DNA from: Arsukibacterium sp. MJ3
GTDB taxonomy: Bacteria > Pseudomonadota > Gammaproteobacteria > Enterobacterales > Alteromonadaceae
Assembly (NCBI RefSeq): GCF_000987765.1
Contig: NZ_LAHP01000003.1
Location: 62,001-126,000, forward strand
DNA length: 64,000 nucleotides
Direction: 5' to 3'
Shown here: positions 36,356 through 45,197 of the stretch, piece by piece
Layout of the letters: the number at the start of each line of letters is the position of its first letter
Numbering within the stretch: the first letter of the stretch is position 1
Notes under the pieces: generated by a model
Database searches by the model: none
What the model saw: only the letters and a program-made list of their open reading frames with translations
Told to the model about the DNA's origin: nothing
Translations under genes and position numbers: made by a program

Positions 36356-37372
36356 TTAAGCTTTATATTGCACCACTTGCTGGTCGATAGCACCAAAAAT
36401 ACTCTGACCATCGCTATCCAGCATCTCCATTTTAATGCTATCACCAAACTGCATAAAGGCGGTTGATGGTTTACCATCCCGAATGGTTTCAATCATCCGG
36501 ATCTCGGCAATACAGCTATAACCCACACCACCCTCGGCGATGGCAGTACCGTATTCGGTACCCTGCTTGTTCGACACCGTGCCTGAACCAATTACCGCAC
36601 CAGCACCCAAATTGCGAGTTTTAGCAGCATGAGCAATCAACTGGCCAAAGTTAAAGGTCATGTCGACACCAGCATTGGGCTTACCAAAGGCTTTACCATT
36701 GTAAGTGGATAACAACGGTAAGTGCAGGCGACCATCTTGCCACTTGTCACCCAGCTCGTCAGGCGTCACGGCTACCGGACTAAAACTGGAGGCAGGTTTT
36801 GCGTTAAAAAAGCCAAAGCCTTTGGCCAGTTCGTTGGGAATTAACCCGCGCAGCGACACGTCGTTAACCAGCATCAACAAACGTATTTTCTGCAGCGCTT
36901 GCTCAGGACTAGTCGCCATAGGTACATCATCAGTAATAACAGCCACTTCACCTTCAAAGTCAATACCATGCTCTGTGCTGATCGCTTCAATCTGGTCACG
37001 GGGGCCAATAAAATCGTCAGAGCCACCTTGGTACATTAACGGATCAGTCCAGAAACTTGGCGGCATTTCGGAATTACGCGCTTTGCGCACTAACTCGACA
37101 TGATTAACATAAGCGCTGCCATCGGCCCATTGATAAGCACGCGGCAACGGCGATTCCGCTTGCGATGAATCAAACGCTATTTCACCTGCTACCTTACCGC
37201 TATTTAGCGCCTGATATACGGCATTAGCTTTGCTGGCTAAAGTATCCCAATTATCTAGTAACTGCTGCAAGGTTGCCGCCACGGCAGGTACTGCCACGCA
37301 GCGGCTTAAATCACGGCTAACGACGACTAACTTACCGTCGCGGGTATTGTTTTTTAAACTTGCTAACTTCAT
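36356..37372 (-). CDS. Fumarylacetoacetate hydrolase family enzyme
   Basis: A 338-residue enzyme expected to cleave fumarylacetoacetate to fumarate and acetoacetate, the last step of the homogentisate pathway. The metal-binding region includes DFEGEVAVITDDVP (Glu and Asp ligands), with VNDVSLRGLIPNELAKGFGFFNAKPASSFSP and GAGAVIGSGTVSNKQ further on. The sequence is the bacterial FAH-like type and is shorter than animal FAH. ATG 37372 has AAGGA upstream; the frame is open to 37393. It lies between hmgA and maiA, which fixes the pathway assignment. Confidence 0.92.
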   Translation of the reverse strand: MKLASLKNNTRDGKLVVVSRDLSRCVAVPAVAATLQQLLDNWDTLASKANAVYQALNSGKVAGEIAFDSSQAESPLPRAYQWADGSAYVNHVELVRKARNSEMPPSFWTDPLMYQGGSDDFIGPRDQIEAISTEHGIDFEGEVAVITDDVPMATSPEQALQKIRLLMLVNDVSLRGLIPNELAKGFGFFNAKPASSFSPVAVTPDELGDKWQDGRLHLPLLSTYNGKAFGKPNAGVDMTFNFGQLIAHAAKTRNLGAGAVIGSGTVSNKQGTEYGTAIAEGGVGYSCIAEIRMIETIRDGKPSTAFMQFGDSIKMEMLDSDGQSIFGAIDQQVVQYKA

Positions 37373-37395
37373 ATCAATCCTTAACTTGCCCAAAC

Positions 37396-38529
37396 TTAGG
37401 GTGCGGTTTTCCAGCTATTAACATAATCGGGGTTTTCGGTAGCCAGTGCCGCCTCGCCAAATGATAAAGCATCGCGGGTATCCAGCATTACTGCCACTTC
37501 ATCGGTAAACTTCTTTTTATGCTCACGGCCGGCAGCAAAAGCTTTGGGATGTGGGCCATGAGTAAAGCCCGCCGGATGAAATGTCACCATGCCTTTTTCT
37601 ATGTTGTCACGACTGAAAAAATCACCGGCATGGTAAAACAGCACTTCATCATAATCATCATTATTATGGAAAAATGGCACTTTTAACGCCCCGGGGTCGC
37701 TTTCAATTGGCCGTGGTACAAAGGTACATACGACAAAGCGCTGCGCCACAAAAGTGGTATGTGCTGATGGTGGCAAATGATAGCGATGACTCATCAACGG
37801 CCTTATATCCCGCCAGTTTATGCGCATTACCGTTAAATCGCCGTGCCAGCCAATAGCATCGAGTGGATTATAAGGGTAGGTAATGACAGACACCTGACCA
37901 TGGCGTTTCACTTCAACCTGCCAGCGTTGCTCGCTGTACTGTGCTTTAAATTGCGGGTTAATCTTTGGCGTGTCTAGCATGGCAGGATCAAATATCGCAT
38001 GGTTGCCTACCAAGCCTTTTTCTGGCAGCTGGTAGCTGTCATTGGTCGCTTCAACCAATAAAATAAACATCGGCTCTTTCGGCACCAAGCGCCACATCGT
38101 TGAGCGTGGGATAACAACATAGTCACCATCACGCAGTGTCATATGGCCATAATCACAGTACAACTCTGCACTGCCTTCATGAATAAACAGCAACTCATCG
38201 CCATCAGCATTACGTGCTAGTTTACTCATGCTATCACTAAGGCGCCACGTCCGCATTTTGCAATGGCTATTAAACAGCAAATCCGGCACCGCCCACGGCG
38301 ATTCAGTGTTATCCAGCCCAATGTCATTAAAGTTGAACAGGTGCGGCCTTAGTGGCCCCTGCCAGTCACTCCAGCCCGTTGGCGCATGAGTATGATGAAA
38401 ATGTGTTGCCGGGCCAAAAAAACCATTTCGACCCGTTTCCCGCTCATAAATAGCTTGCTCAGGAAAATCAGCATGCGCCTGTCGTGATACATCGCCTTCC
38501 TTTAACGGAAAAGATGCCCATTTACGCAT
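37396..38529 (-). CDS. hmgA: Homogentisate 1,2-dioxygenase
   Basis: A 377-residue cupin-fold, Fe(II)-dependent ring-opening enzyme that converts homogentisate to maleylacetoacetate. It has the double-cupin pattern with DELLFIHEGSAELYCDYGHM, DYVVIPRSTMWR, and the iron-binding C-terminal half VLFYHAGDFFSRDNIEKGMVTFHPAGFTHGPHPKAF. It is shorter than the animal and Pseudomonas form (about 430-445), fitting a second bacterial branch. The start overlaps the hppD stop by 8 bases, so expression is coupled. Confidence 0.93.
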   Translation of the reverse strand: MRKWASFPLKEGDVSRQAHADFPEQAIYERETGRNGFFGPATHFHHTHAPTGWSDWQGPLRPHLFNFNDIGLDNTESPWAVPDLLFNSHCKMRTWRLSDSMSKLARNADGDELLFIHEGSAELYCDYGHMTLRDGDYVVIPRSTMWRLVPKEPMFILLVEATNDSYQLPEKGLVGNHAIFDPAMLDTPKINPQFKAQYSEQRWQVEVKRHGQVSVITYPYNPLDAIGWHGDLTVMRINWRDIRPLMSHRYHLPPSAHTTFVAQRFVVCTFVPRPIESDPGALKVPFFHNNDDYDEVLFYHAGDFFSRDNIEKGMVTFHPAGFTHGPHPKAFAAGREHKKKFTDEVAVMLDTRDALSFGEAALATENPDYVNSWKTAP

Positions 38530-39604
38530 TACTTAACACTCCGCGCTGAATTTGATCTTCTTCGATAGACTCAAACAAAGCTTTAAAGTTGCCCTCGCCA
38601 AAGCCTTCGTTGCCTTTACGCTGAATAATTTCAAAGAATACCGGGCCAATCACCGTTTTAGTAAAAATTTGCAGTAAAATACCGTCTTTCATTGGTGCAC
38701 CGTCAATCAGGATGCGTAATTCACGCATTTGCTCAAGATCTTCTTCGTGGCCTTCAACTCGGTCGTTAACGTTGTTGTAATAGGTTTCCGGCGTTGGCAT
38801 AAAGTCCATACCCCGGCTGCGTAGCGTTCGCACCGTTTCATAAATATTGTCAGAGGTCAGTGCGATATGCTGAATACCCTCGCCTTTATATTCACGAATA
38901 AACTCTTCAATCTGTGACTTATCATCCGAGGATTCATTAATTGGGATACGAATTTTGCCACAAGGCGCAGTCATTGCCTTAGAAACCAAACCGGTCAGTT
39001 TGCCTTCAATATCAAAATAACGGATTTCACGGAAATTGCCGATATTTTCATAGAAACCAGCCCACAGGTTCATATTGCCGCGCATGACATTGTGTGTTAA
39101 ATGATCAAGCACTTCCAAACCAACACTATGCTTAGCCATTTCAACTTGCCAGTTAGCGTAATACTTAAAATCAATGTCATAAACTGAGCTGGCACCGTAG
39201 CGGTCGACAAAATACAGTAAGCTACTACCAATACCATACACGGCAGGAATATTGAGCTCCATTGGACCAATCTGATTTTTATACTCTTTAGCGCCATTAG
39301 CCAGTGCATGCTTTAAGGCTGCAGCAGCATCGGTAACCCGAAAGGCCATTGCACAAACTGATGGGCCATGCAAACGGGCAAATTCTTCAGCCTGAGAGTT
39401 AGGTTCGGCATTAATAATAAAGTTGATATCACCCTGTTTGTATAGCCAGGCTTGTTTTGAGCGATGTTTAGCTACTTCAGTAAAGCCCAGAGAACTAAAT
39501 AAGTCTTTCAGTTTTTGAATACCTTCAGCATCAGCCGCCGTGTATTCAACAAACTCAAAACCATCTGTACCCAGTGGATTAATAGTATTTTTAGTATTTT
39601 GCAT
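38522..39604 (-). CDS. hppD: 4-hydroxyphenylpyruvate dioxygenase
   Basis: A 360-residue Fe(II) enzyme that makes homogentisate from 4-hydroxyphenylpyruvate. Two vicinal-oxygen-chelate domains; the C-terminal one holds the metal ligands in LDHLTHNV, IQHIALTSDNI and GPVFFEIIQRKGNEGFGEGNF, together with the usual C-terminal helix. ATG 39604, with GGAG 9 bases upstream, was chosen over the frame start at 39619. It is the first gene of the degradation run; 212 bases separate it from tyrR. Confidence 0.96.
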   Translation of the reverse strand: MQNTKNTINPLGTDGFEFVEYTAADAEGIQKLKDLFSSLGFTEVAKHRSKQAWLYKQGDINFIINAEPNSQAEEFARLHGPSVCAMAFRVTDAAAALKHALANGAKEYKNQIGPMELNIPAVYGIGSSLLYFVDRYGASSVYDIDFKYYANWQVEMAKHSVGLEVLDHLTHNVMRGNMNLWAGFYENIGNFREIRYFDIEGKLTGLVSKAMTAPCGKIRIPINESSDDKSQIEEFIREYKGEGIQHIALTSDNIYETVRTLRSRGMDFMPTPETYYNNVNDRVEGHEEDLEQMRELRILIDGAPMKDGILLQIFTKTVIGPVFFEIIQRKGNEGFGEGNFKALFESIEEDQIQRGVLSNA

Positions 39605-39763
39605 TAAGAGACGCTCCAAACAACAAATGTGGACGCTATCATGCGCTTACCAACAAAAAAAGGAAGAGGCTACCTAGCAGTAATCGTCTGGACCCACGCC
39701 GGAAAAATCGTACACATTTAAGTACAAAAGCTAAAGCATTACATTTATGTCAATATAAAGGCC

Positions 39764-39779
39764 GGCAGGTAAGCCTGCC
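39764..39779 (-). terminator. Hairpin downstream of tyrR
   Basis: GGCAGG and CCTGCC form a 6-bp stem around a 4-base loop, 37 bases after the tyrR stop on the minus strand, followed by GGCCTTTAT. It is a weak candidate terminator separating tyrR from hppD. Upstream of hppD, 39709-39726 resembles a TyrR box only weakly; nothing else is seen in this 212-base gap. Confidence 0.45.
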
Positions 39780-39816
39780 AGCCCATATAGAGTAAACTTA
39801 ATGCTACAGGCTGTAA

Positions 39817-41379
39817 TTATATTTTTACAGTCTTGCGGTTAATGCCGTAATCCCGCAGCTTGTTGGCGACGGCGGTATGGCTTAAGCCAAGCTTTTTTGC
39901 TAACTGGCGTGAGCTTGGATAAGCCGGATATAGCTTACGCAATAAGTTAGCTTCAAAGCGTTTTACTGCCTCATCCAGCGTACCGTCAAAATCCTGCTCT
40001 AAATAACCAAAGTCACTGGTGTAGCTGGGCAATTGCAAATGATCTTTTTCCAGTTCATAACCATCGAGCAAGGTCACGGCCCGGTACAGTGCATTCTCCA
40101 ACTGCCGAACATTACCTGGCCATGGGTATTGTTGCAGAAACTGGCCACAGCTTTCCGTTAGCCTAGGTGCTTTACGATTAAGACGAGCAGCAAACCGGGC
40201 AATAAAGAACTCTGCTAGCGGCACCACATCTTGCTTACGATCACGCAGTGGCGGTAATGTTAAGGTTAATACGTTAAGCCGATAGAATAAATCTTCCCGA
40301 AAGCGACCTTCTTGCACCATGCCAGGTAAATCTTTTTGGGTAGTACAAATAACGCGCACATCCACTTTCACTTCGTTTTCATCTGCCACCCGCCGAAAAC
40401 TACCATCCTGCAAAAAGCGGATTAACTTCGTCTGCAACTGTTGCGACATCTCACCGACTTCATCCAGAAATACGCTACCACCATTAGCTTGCTCAAAAAT
40501 ACCCTTTTTACCCTCAGCACTGCCAGCAAAGGCATTTGCGCCATAACCAAACAATTCTGACTCGGCAACGTTATCGGGCAACGATGCACAATTTACCGCT
40601 AAAAAGGGTTTACCAACCCGACTACCAGCCGCATGACAGGCGCGCGCCAGCAGCTCTTTACCAGTACCTGTTTCACCCATAATAAGAATAGGCGCATCCA
40701 GCTGAGCCATTTTTTTAGCTTCCCGAACCACTTTTCGCATCAGGTTACTGTTGGCCTGCAAAGTATTGAAACTTTCCTGATCACCCTTTTTAAAAGCCAC
40801 CATATGCTGACCTAAACGGCTCTCAGACTTTAAATTTATTACCGCACCAGCCAAAATTTGATGGCCAGTTTCATCTGGAACCATTACCGGTAAAATATCA
40901 GCGATAAACCGTTTCCCATGGATTTCAAAACGACGGGTTTGAGCTAATACCTCGTCATTTTCCAACCAGCGTTGGAAATTAAACCCTTTAACCATGCTCT
41001 GCAAAGACTGGCCTTCAATATCGTGCTGGGCTACTGACAACGCGTCCAGTGCCGCATCATTAATTATCGTAACATTGGCTTTTACATCAATGGCAATAAG
41101 GCCATCGGGTAACGTTTTAAGCAAGGTGGTCAGTTCATTATGCTCTCGTTCGGATGGCAAAAATGCGGTAGTTTTAACGTCCACTACTCCGGCAATACGC
41201 CGGATCTTAGCCATTAACTCCTGAAATCTTTCAAAATTAACGGTCGGAAACGACACGTACATCCGATTAAGTGAAGGGTCTACTTCAATACCCCGTAAAT
41301 CGAGCTGGTAGCCCACCAGAATATTTAATACTTCCTGGGCAAGCCCCAAGCGGTTTTGACATTGAATTTCTAAACGCAT
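39817..41379 (-). CDS. tyrR: Transcriptional regulator TyrR
   Basis: A 520-residue regulator of aromatic amino acid genes (also called PhhR in Pseudomonas). Domains: ACT (about 1-75, binds aromatic amino acids), PAS (80-190), AAA+ ATPase (GETGTGKE near 240, GGSVFLDEVGEMSQ) and a C-terminal Fis-type helix-turn-helix (SRQLAKKLGLSHTAVANKLRDYG). The sigma54-contact loop GAFTGA is replaced (NAFAGS), as in E. coli TyrR, so it should act through sigma70. It lies among Phe/Tyr degradation genes and is preceded by a TyrR-box-like site. Confidence 0.95.
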   Translation of the reverse strand: MRLEIQCQNRLGLAQEVLNILVGYQLDLRGIEVDPSLNRMYVSFPTVNFERFQELMAKIRRIAGVVDVKTTAFLPSEREHNELTTLLKTLPDGLIAIDVKANVTIINDAALDALSVAQHDIEGQSLQSMVKGFNFQRWLENDEVLAQTRRFEIHGKRFIADILPVMVPDETGHQILAGAVINLKSESRLGQHMVAFKKGDQESFNTLQANSNLMRKVVREAKKMAQLDAPILIMGETGTGKELLARACHAAGSRVGKPFLAVNCASLPDNVAESELFGYGANAFAGSAEGKKGIFEQANGGSVFLDEVGEMSQQLQTKLIRFLQDGSFRRVADENEVKVDVRVICTTQKDLPGMVQEGRFREDLFYRLNVLTLTLPPLRDRKQDVVPLAEFFIARFAARLNRKAPRLTESCGQFLQQYPWPGNVRQLENALYRAVTLLDGYELEKDHLQLPSYTSDFGYLEQDFDGTLDEAVKRFEANLLRKLYPAYPSSRQLAKKLGLSHTAVANKLRDYGINRKTVKI

Positions 41380-41451
41380 AACAGCGACACATCCCGAAAC
41401 CTGTTGATAATGGCATAATACGGCAGTAGACAGCTGTCAGACCAGCTTTTT

Positions 41452-41469
41452 TGTAAAGATATATGCACA
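41452..41469 (-). promoter_or_regulatory. TyrR-box-like site upstream of tyrR
   Basis: Plus-strand TGTAAA-GATATA-TGCACA matches the TyrR consensus TGTAAA-N6-TTTACA at 10 of 12 positions. It is 73-90 bases upstream of the tyrR ATG, in the phhB-tyrR gap, so autoregulation is possible. Confidence 0.5.
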
Positions 41470-41555
41470 ATTAAGGCCGAAGGGGGTGTTATTGCGGTAG
41501 GTAGCGGCTTAACGACAACAGCGTACCTGTTGTAACTAAGCCGCGAAAACTCAGA

Positions 41556-41897
41556 TTAACCAGCCAGTAACTGGTCGGTTTTAGCTGCGCAGATAAAATC
41601 GTTTTTATGCAAACCTTTAATCGAGTGCGACCACCAGGTCACCGTCAACTTACCCCATTCCAGCAACAACGCAGGATGATGTCCTTCATCCTCAGCCAGT
41701 TGCGCCACTTTATTGTGAAAGGCCCAGGCTTGCTTGAAGTTTTTAAACTTATATAACCGTTCTAATTGCAAAACACCATCGCGCGATACAGGGGTCCAAT
41801 CCGGAATTTGCCGCATCAGTTGCGGTAACTCCGCATCGCTTACTTTGGGCGCATCAGCCTTGCAGGCTTCACATTTCATTGTTGATAATTCAGTCAT
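41556..41897 (-). CDS. phhB: Pterin-4a-carbinolamine dehydratase
   Basis: A 113-residue protein that recycles the pterin cofactor used by phenylalanine hydroxylase. The core motif [33 protein letters not shown] carries the catalytic histidines. A short N-terminal [14 protein letters not shown] segment with two cysteines (CEAC) is typical of bacterial members. ATG 41897 has AGGA upstream. It follows phhA by 8 bases and is surely cotranscribed with it. Confidence 0.95.
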   Translation of the reverse strand: MTELSTMKCEACKADAPKVSDAELPQLMRQIPDWTPVSRDGVLQLERLYKFKNFKQAWAFHNKVAQLAEDEGHHPALLLEWGKLTVTWWSHSIKGLHKNDFICAAKTDQLLAG

Positions 41898-41905
41898 TTT
41901 CAATC

Positions 41906-42706
41906 CTAACTTGCTTGTTTTTGTTTTGGAGCAAACCGTGGTTCATGTAAGCCCAGCGCTTTGGCCCGTTCAACTAATGCCATCATGTCCAGATGCGCGA
42001 CATCGAATAAATCGTCAATATGATCAAGCATAAAATATACCGGCTGCATAATATCGATCCGATAAGGTGTGCGAAGCATATCAACCGCATCAAAAACTTT
42101 GCGTTCAGGGATGGCAGACTCCAGCGCATACAAGGTTTCGCCTGGTGAGGATAAAATACCACCACCGTAAATTCGTAAACCGTCTTTGGTATTTAATAAA
42201 CCAAACTCTATAGTAAACCAATATAACCTGGCCAGAAACACCCGGTCTTGCTTACTGGCTGCCAGCCCAAGTTTACCGTACGTGTGAGTAAACTCGGCGA
42301 AAGCCGGATGAGTTAACATCGCGCAATGGCCAAAGATTTCATGAAAAATATCCGGTTCTTGCAGATAATCAAACTCTTCACGTGAACGAATAAAAGTGGC
42401 TACCGGAAACTTTTTGTTGGCTAGCAACAGAAAAAATTTATCAAAACTGATTAGCGCTGGCACCTCGGCACATTCCCAACCGGTGGTTGCACGCAACACT
42501 TTATTCACTTCTTCTAATTGTGGGATCCGATCAGTGGGCAACTGTAACTTTTCCAGCCCAGCCAAATACTCGTCACAGGCTTTACCTTTTACCACACTAA
42601 GCTGTCGGGTTATTAACTCATGCCAAATCTGATTGTCTTCATCTGTCCAGGCAATAATACCGTTAGCATCGGATTCTTTAGATAGGTACTGACTTGTCTT
42701 ACTCAT
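41906..42706 (-). CDS. phhA: Phenylalanine-4-hydroxylase
   Basis: A 266-residue monomeric, pterin-dependent iron enzyme that converts phenylalanine to tyrosine. Iron ligands are His122 and His127 in [18 protein letters not shown] and Glu167 in FTIEFGL. There is no N-terminal regulatory domain, as usual in bacteria. ATG 42706 is the family start; the frame extends 2 codons further. It heads the phhA-phhB pair; upstream lies a TyrR box and two extra half-sites. FolE, also in this window, could supply pterin precursors. Confidence 0.96.
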   Translation of the reverse strand: MSKTSQYLSKESDANGIIAWTDEDNQIWHELITRQLSVVKGKACDEYLAGLEKLQLPTDRIPQLEEVNKVLRATTGWECAEVPALISFDKFFLLLANKKFPVATFIRSREEFDYLQEPDIFHEIFGHCAMLTHPAFAEFTHTYGKLGLAASKQDRVFLARLYWFTIEFGLLNTKDGLRIYGGGILSSPGETLYALESAIPERKVFDAVDMLRTPYRIDIMQPVYFMLDHIDDLFDVAHLDMMALVERAKALGLHEPRFAPKQKQAS

Positions 42707-42798
42707 ATACAACCTGTTGCGTAAAAATTAGCGGACTGTGCCCCCTTACTGGTAACCGGATACTAGAGGATCAGGCCGCAACTGGGTATCTAGTGGCA

Positions 42799-42847
42799 TG
42801 TAAAAGCACTGTAAAGCTGCAGCCTTTGCTGTAAAGTTAAGATTACA
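42799..42847 (-). promoter_or_regulatory. TyrR box with two extra half-sites upstream of phhA
   Basis: On the minus strand, TGTAAT-CTTAAC-TTTACA (42847-42830) matches TGTAAA-N6-TTTACA at 11 of 12 positions. Two more TTTACA half-sites end at 42810 and 42799, spaced 20 and 11 bases apart. The cluster lies about 95-140 bases before the phhA ATG. Confidence 0.7.
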
Positions 42848-42878
42848 TAGCATGGTTTGACTGCAGCAGAGCACTCTA

Positions 42879-44072
42879 TTAGCCATGTTTTTGCATTTTA
42901 TCCAGCGCCTGCTCAAGGTCTGCAATAATGTCTGCAACATGCTCCAGCCCCACCGACACCCGGATTAAGCCATCGCTAATTCCAGCCATTTGCCGCTCTT
43001 CTGCCGTATAAGGGCTGTGCGTCATTGATGCCGGATGCTGAATAAGTGACTCGGCATCACCCAAACTGACGGCAAGACTTAGTAACTTACATTGATTAAT
43101 AAAATAACGACTTTGTTCCAGGCTGGCATTCAGTTCAAAGGCCAGTACGCCACCGGCACCCTGCATTTGCTCGCCTAAAAAACGATACCCAGGATGCGAT
43201 GGCAACCCCGGATAATATACTTCTTTTACCGCCGGATGAGCCTCTAAGAACTCGGCGACCTGCTGCGCATTTTGGCAATGGCGTTCCATCCTGACCGCCA
43301 GCGTTTTTAAACCCCGGATAATCAACCAGGCATCATGCGGGCTTATGGTTGCGCCCATATCTTTTAACGTCGTCATCTTTATCGTGGCAATTTTTTCGCT
43401 GTCAGCAACAATAATGCCGGCGACTACGTCACCATGGCCATTCAGATATTTAGTAGCGCTGTGGATCACGATATCGATACCGTACTTGGCTGGCTGCTGC
43501 AATAACGGTGTTAGAAAGGTATTATCGACCACTGAAATAAGCTGGTGTTGTTGACAAAAGCGGCCTAAAAAAGCCAAATCAAGCACCACCAGATTAGGAT
43601 TAATCGGGGTTTCTGCAAACAACATTCGGGTATTGGGTTTTAACGCTGCAGCTACTGCCGTATGATCGGTCATATCAACAAAGCTTACCTCAATACCATA
43701 GCGGGCAAACATATGGTTGAACAGTGCAAAACTGCAGCCATAAATCGCTTTACTGGCAATAAGATGATCACCCTGCTGTAAAAATGCCATGGTAGATGCC
43801 GCCACAGCACCCATGCCGGTAGCGGTAGCCGCAGCGTCAGCCATGCCTTCTAACGCAGCGACTTTCAGCTCCAGCTCGCGGGTAGTCGGATTGCCCAACC
43901 GGGTGTATATATACCCTTCTTGCTCGCCAGCAAAACGGGCCGCACCTTGCTCAGCGTTATCAAACACAAAAGTAGACGTTTGATATAAAGGGGTAGCTAA
44001 GGTGCCATATTGGTTTTTTTCTTTGCCCGCGTGAATACACAAGGTATACGGATGAACGTTTTTAGTCTGCAT
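42879..44072 (-). CDS. megL: Methionine gamma-lyase
   Basis: A 397-residue PLP enzyme of the Cys/Met-metabolism family. The active-site cysteine characteristic of methionine gamma-lyases is present (Cys113 in AIYGCSFALFNH), as are the PLP-binding lysine 208 (HSATKYLNGHGD), NPTTRELE and SLAVSLGDAESLIQHPASMTHS. Expected reaction: methionine to methanethiol, ammonia and 2-oxobutyrate. It could also act as a cystathionine gamma-lyase-like enzyme, but the cysteine favours MegL. It sits between ycjF and phhA, its own unit by spacing (172 and 114 bases). Confidence 0.88.
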   Translation of the reverse strand: MQTKNVHPYTLCIHAGKEKNQYGTLATPLYQTSTFVFDNAEQGAARFAGEQEGYIYTRLGNPTTRELELKVAALEGMADAAATATGMGAVAASTMAFLQQGDHLIASKAIYGCSFALFNHMFARYGIEVSFVDMTDHTAVAAALKPNTRMLFAETPINPNLVVLDLAFLGRFCQQHQLISVVDNTFLTPLLQQPAKYGIDIVIHSATKYLNGHGDVVAGIIVADSEKIATIKMTTLKDMGATISPHDAWLIIRGLKTLAVRMERHCQNAQQVAEFLEAHPAVKEVYYPGLPSHPGYRFLGEQMQGAGGVLAFELNASLEQSRYFINQCKLLSLAVSLGDAESLIQHPASMTHSPYTAEERQMAGISDGLIRVSVGLEHVADIIADLEQALDKMQKHG

Positions 44073-44142
44073 TTTAATACGACGTAGGGTAGTTTATAGA
44101 CACTACAGGTTTAACAGATCTGAAAATTTTTGGAAGCATGCC

Positions 44143-44158
44143 AGACATCTTGCAGTCT
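44143..44158. promoter_or_regulatory. Possible MetJ-like tandem 8-mer upstream of megL
   Basis: AGACATCT-TGCAGTCT resembles two MetJ boxes (AGACGTCT): 7 of 8 and 5 of 8 matches. It lies about 70 bases upstream of megL, inside an 8-bp inverted repeat (44139-44162) that could instead be a transcript-end hairpin for ycjF. Confidence 0.25.
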
Positions 44159-44186
44159 GGCAGTCGCTACTTTTCTATATTAGCAG

Positions 44187-45197
44187 TTACTCTTTGCTGG
44201 CAGCATTTTTCCCACGCAAGCGCTGCAGTAAATTTTGACTAAGTTTAGCAATATTCACCCGCTGTTTTTCGGTCAACGGTAAAGGCCGTAATTGTTGCAT
44301 TGCCATATTACCCAGCCGGGCAACCAGCAAGCCGGCAATAACCCCCTGCCCGGCCCTCGCTGACAATTTAGCAGTAAGTTCGCTACTCATCACATCAGCG
44401 GCCATATCCAGTGCCAGCTCGCTGCCTCCGGCCCATAATATTGCCGCCAGCGCCCGTTTTAACATCACTAAGCTGCGTAATTGGCCGACCGGCGCACCAT
44501 AAAGCGCCGCCAACTGACGTAACATACGGCTACTGCGCCACACCACCATAAGCATATCTGCTAACGCAAACGGGATCACGGCCACGGCCAAACTGGTATC
44601 AGAACCCGCACGCAATACTATCGATTTGGCTTGGCTATCTAATGGTGCCAGTACTAGTTTCTCCAACAATTGCAGCTTTTCAAGATCACTGTGCTGAACT
44701 TGCGCTGCACTTTGCCAAAGTGCGGCGTTATGCTGCTGCGCCGGGTTTCGCGGTAATTGACTGATAATCTCCAGACATAACGCGTCGGCTTCACCATACT
44801 GTACGCTCTGGGCAATACGCTCGGCACTACGTTGCCAGTGAGTGTTTTGTTTTAAGCGTTGCCATAGCCGCCACTCCCGCCATAACAACCAGCCAAAAAC
44901 ACTCAACAGGCTGATACTGGCCACGCTAAATAACGCGCCCTGAAACGGGTTTTGTTGCCAGCTGAGTAGTATTGAATCAAGCCACTGCCAGCCAACTAGA
45001 ACTGCTAGGCTTAGCAACGACAGCCAAATTAACTTGCTCAACAGCTTGGGTTTAGTGTCAGTTGGCACGGTGTCTGTTACCGGTTCACTTTGCCAGTTTG
45101 CTGGTGCAAACTCAGCACGATTTTTCAGAGCCACTTCCGTTTCCGGTTGGTTACCCTCAGGCAAATCGAATACCTGAGCAGGTTTTAATGCTGTCAT
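44187..45197 (-). CDS. ycjF: YcjF family membrane protein (DUF697-type)
   Basis: A 336-residue inner-membrane protein with two N-terminal helices (about 53-75 and 85-105) and a C-terminal hydrophobic domain, close in layout to E. coli YcjF (353 aa). In E. coli, ycjX and ycjF follow the psp operon. The role is not known. The start overlaps the ycjX stop by 4 bases. Confidence 0.88.
   Translation of the reverse strand: MTALKPAQVFDLPEGNQPETEVALKNRAEFAPANWQSEPVTDTVPTDTKPKLLSKLIWLSLLSLAVLVGWQWLDSILLSWQQNPFQGALFSVASISLLSVFGWLLWREWRLWQRLKQNTHWQRSAERIAQSVQYGEADALCLEIISQLPRNPAQQHNAALWQSAAQVQHSDLEKLQLLEKLVLAPLDSQAKSIVLRAGSDTSLAVAVIPFALADMLMVVWRSSRMLRQLAALYGAPVGQLRSLVMLKRALAAILWAGGSELALDMAADVMSSELTAKLSARAGQGVIAGLLVARLGNMAMQQLRPLPLTEKQRVNIAKLSQNLLQRLRGKNAASKE

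Noticed and set aside
44139-44162. 8-bp inverted repeat considered as an intrinsic terminator of ycjF.
   Set aside because: No T-run follows on the minus strand; kept only as context for the weak MetJ-like match.
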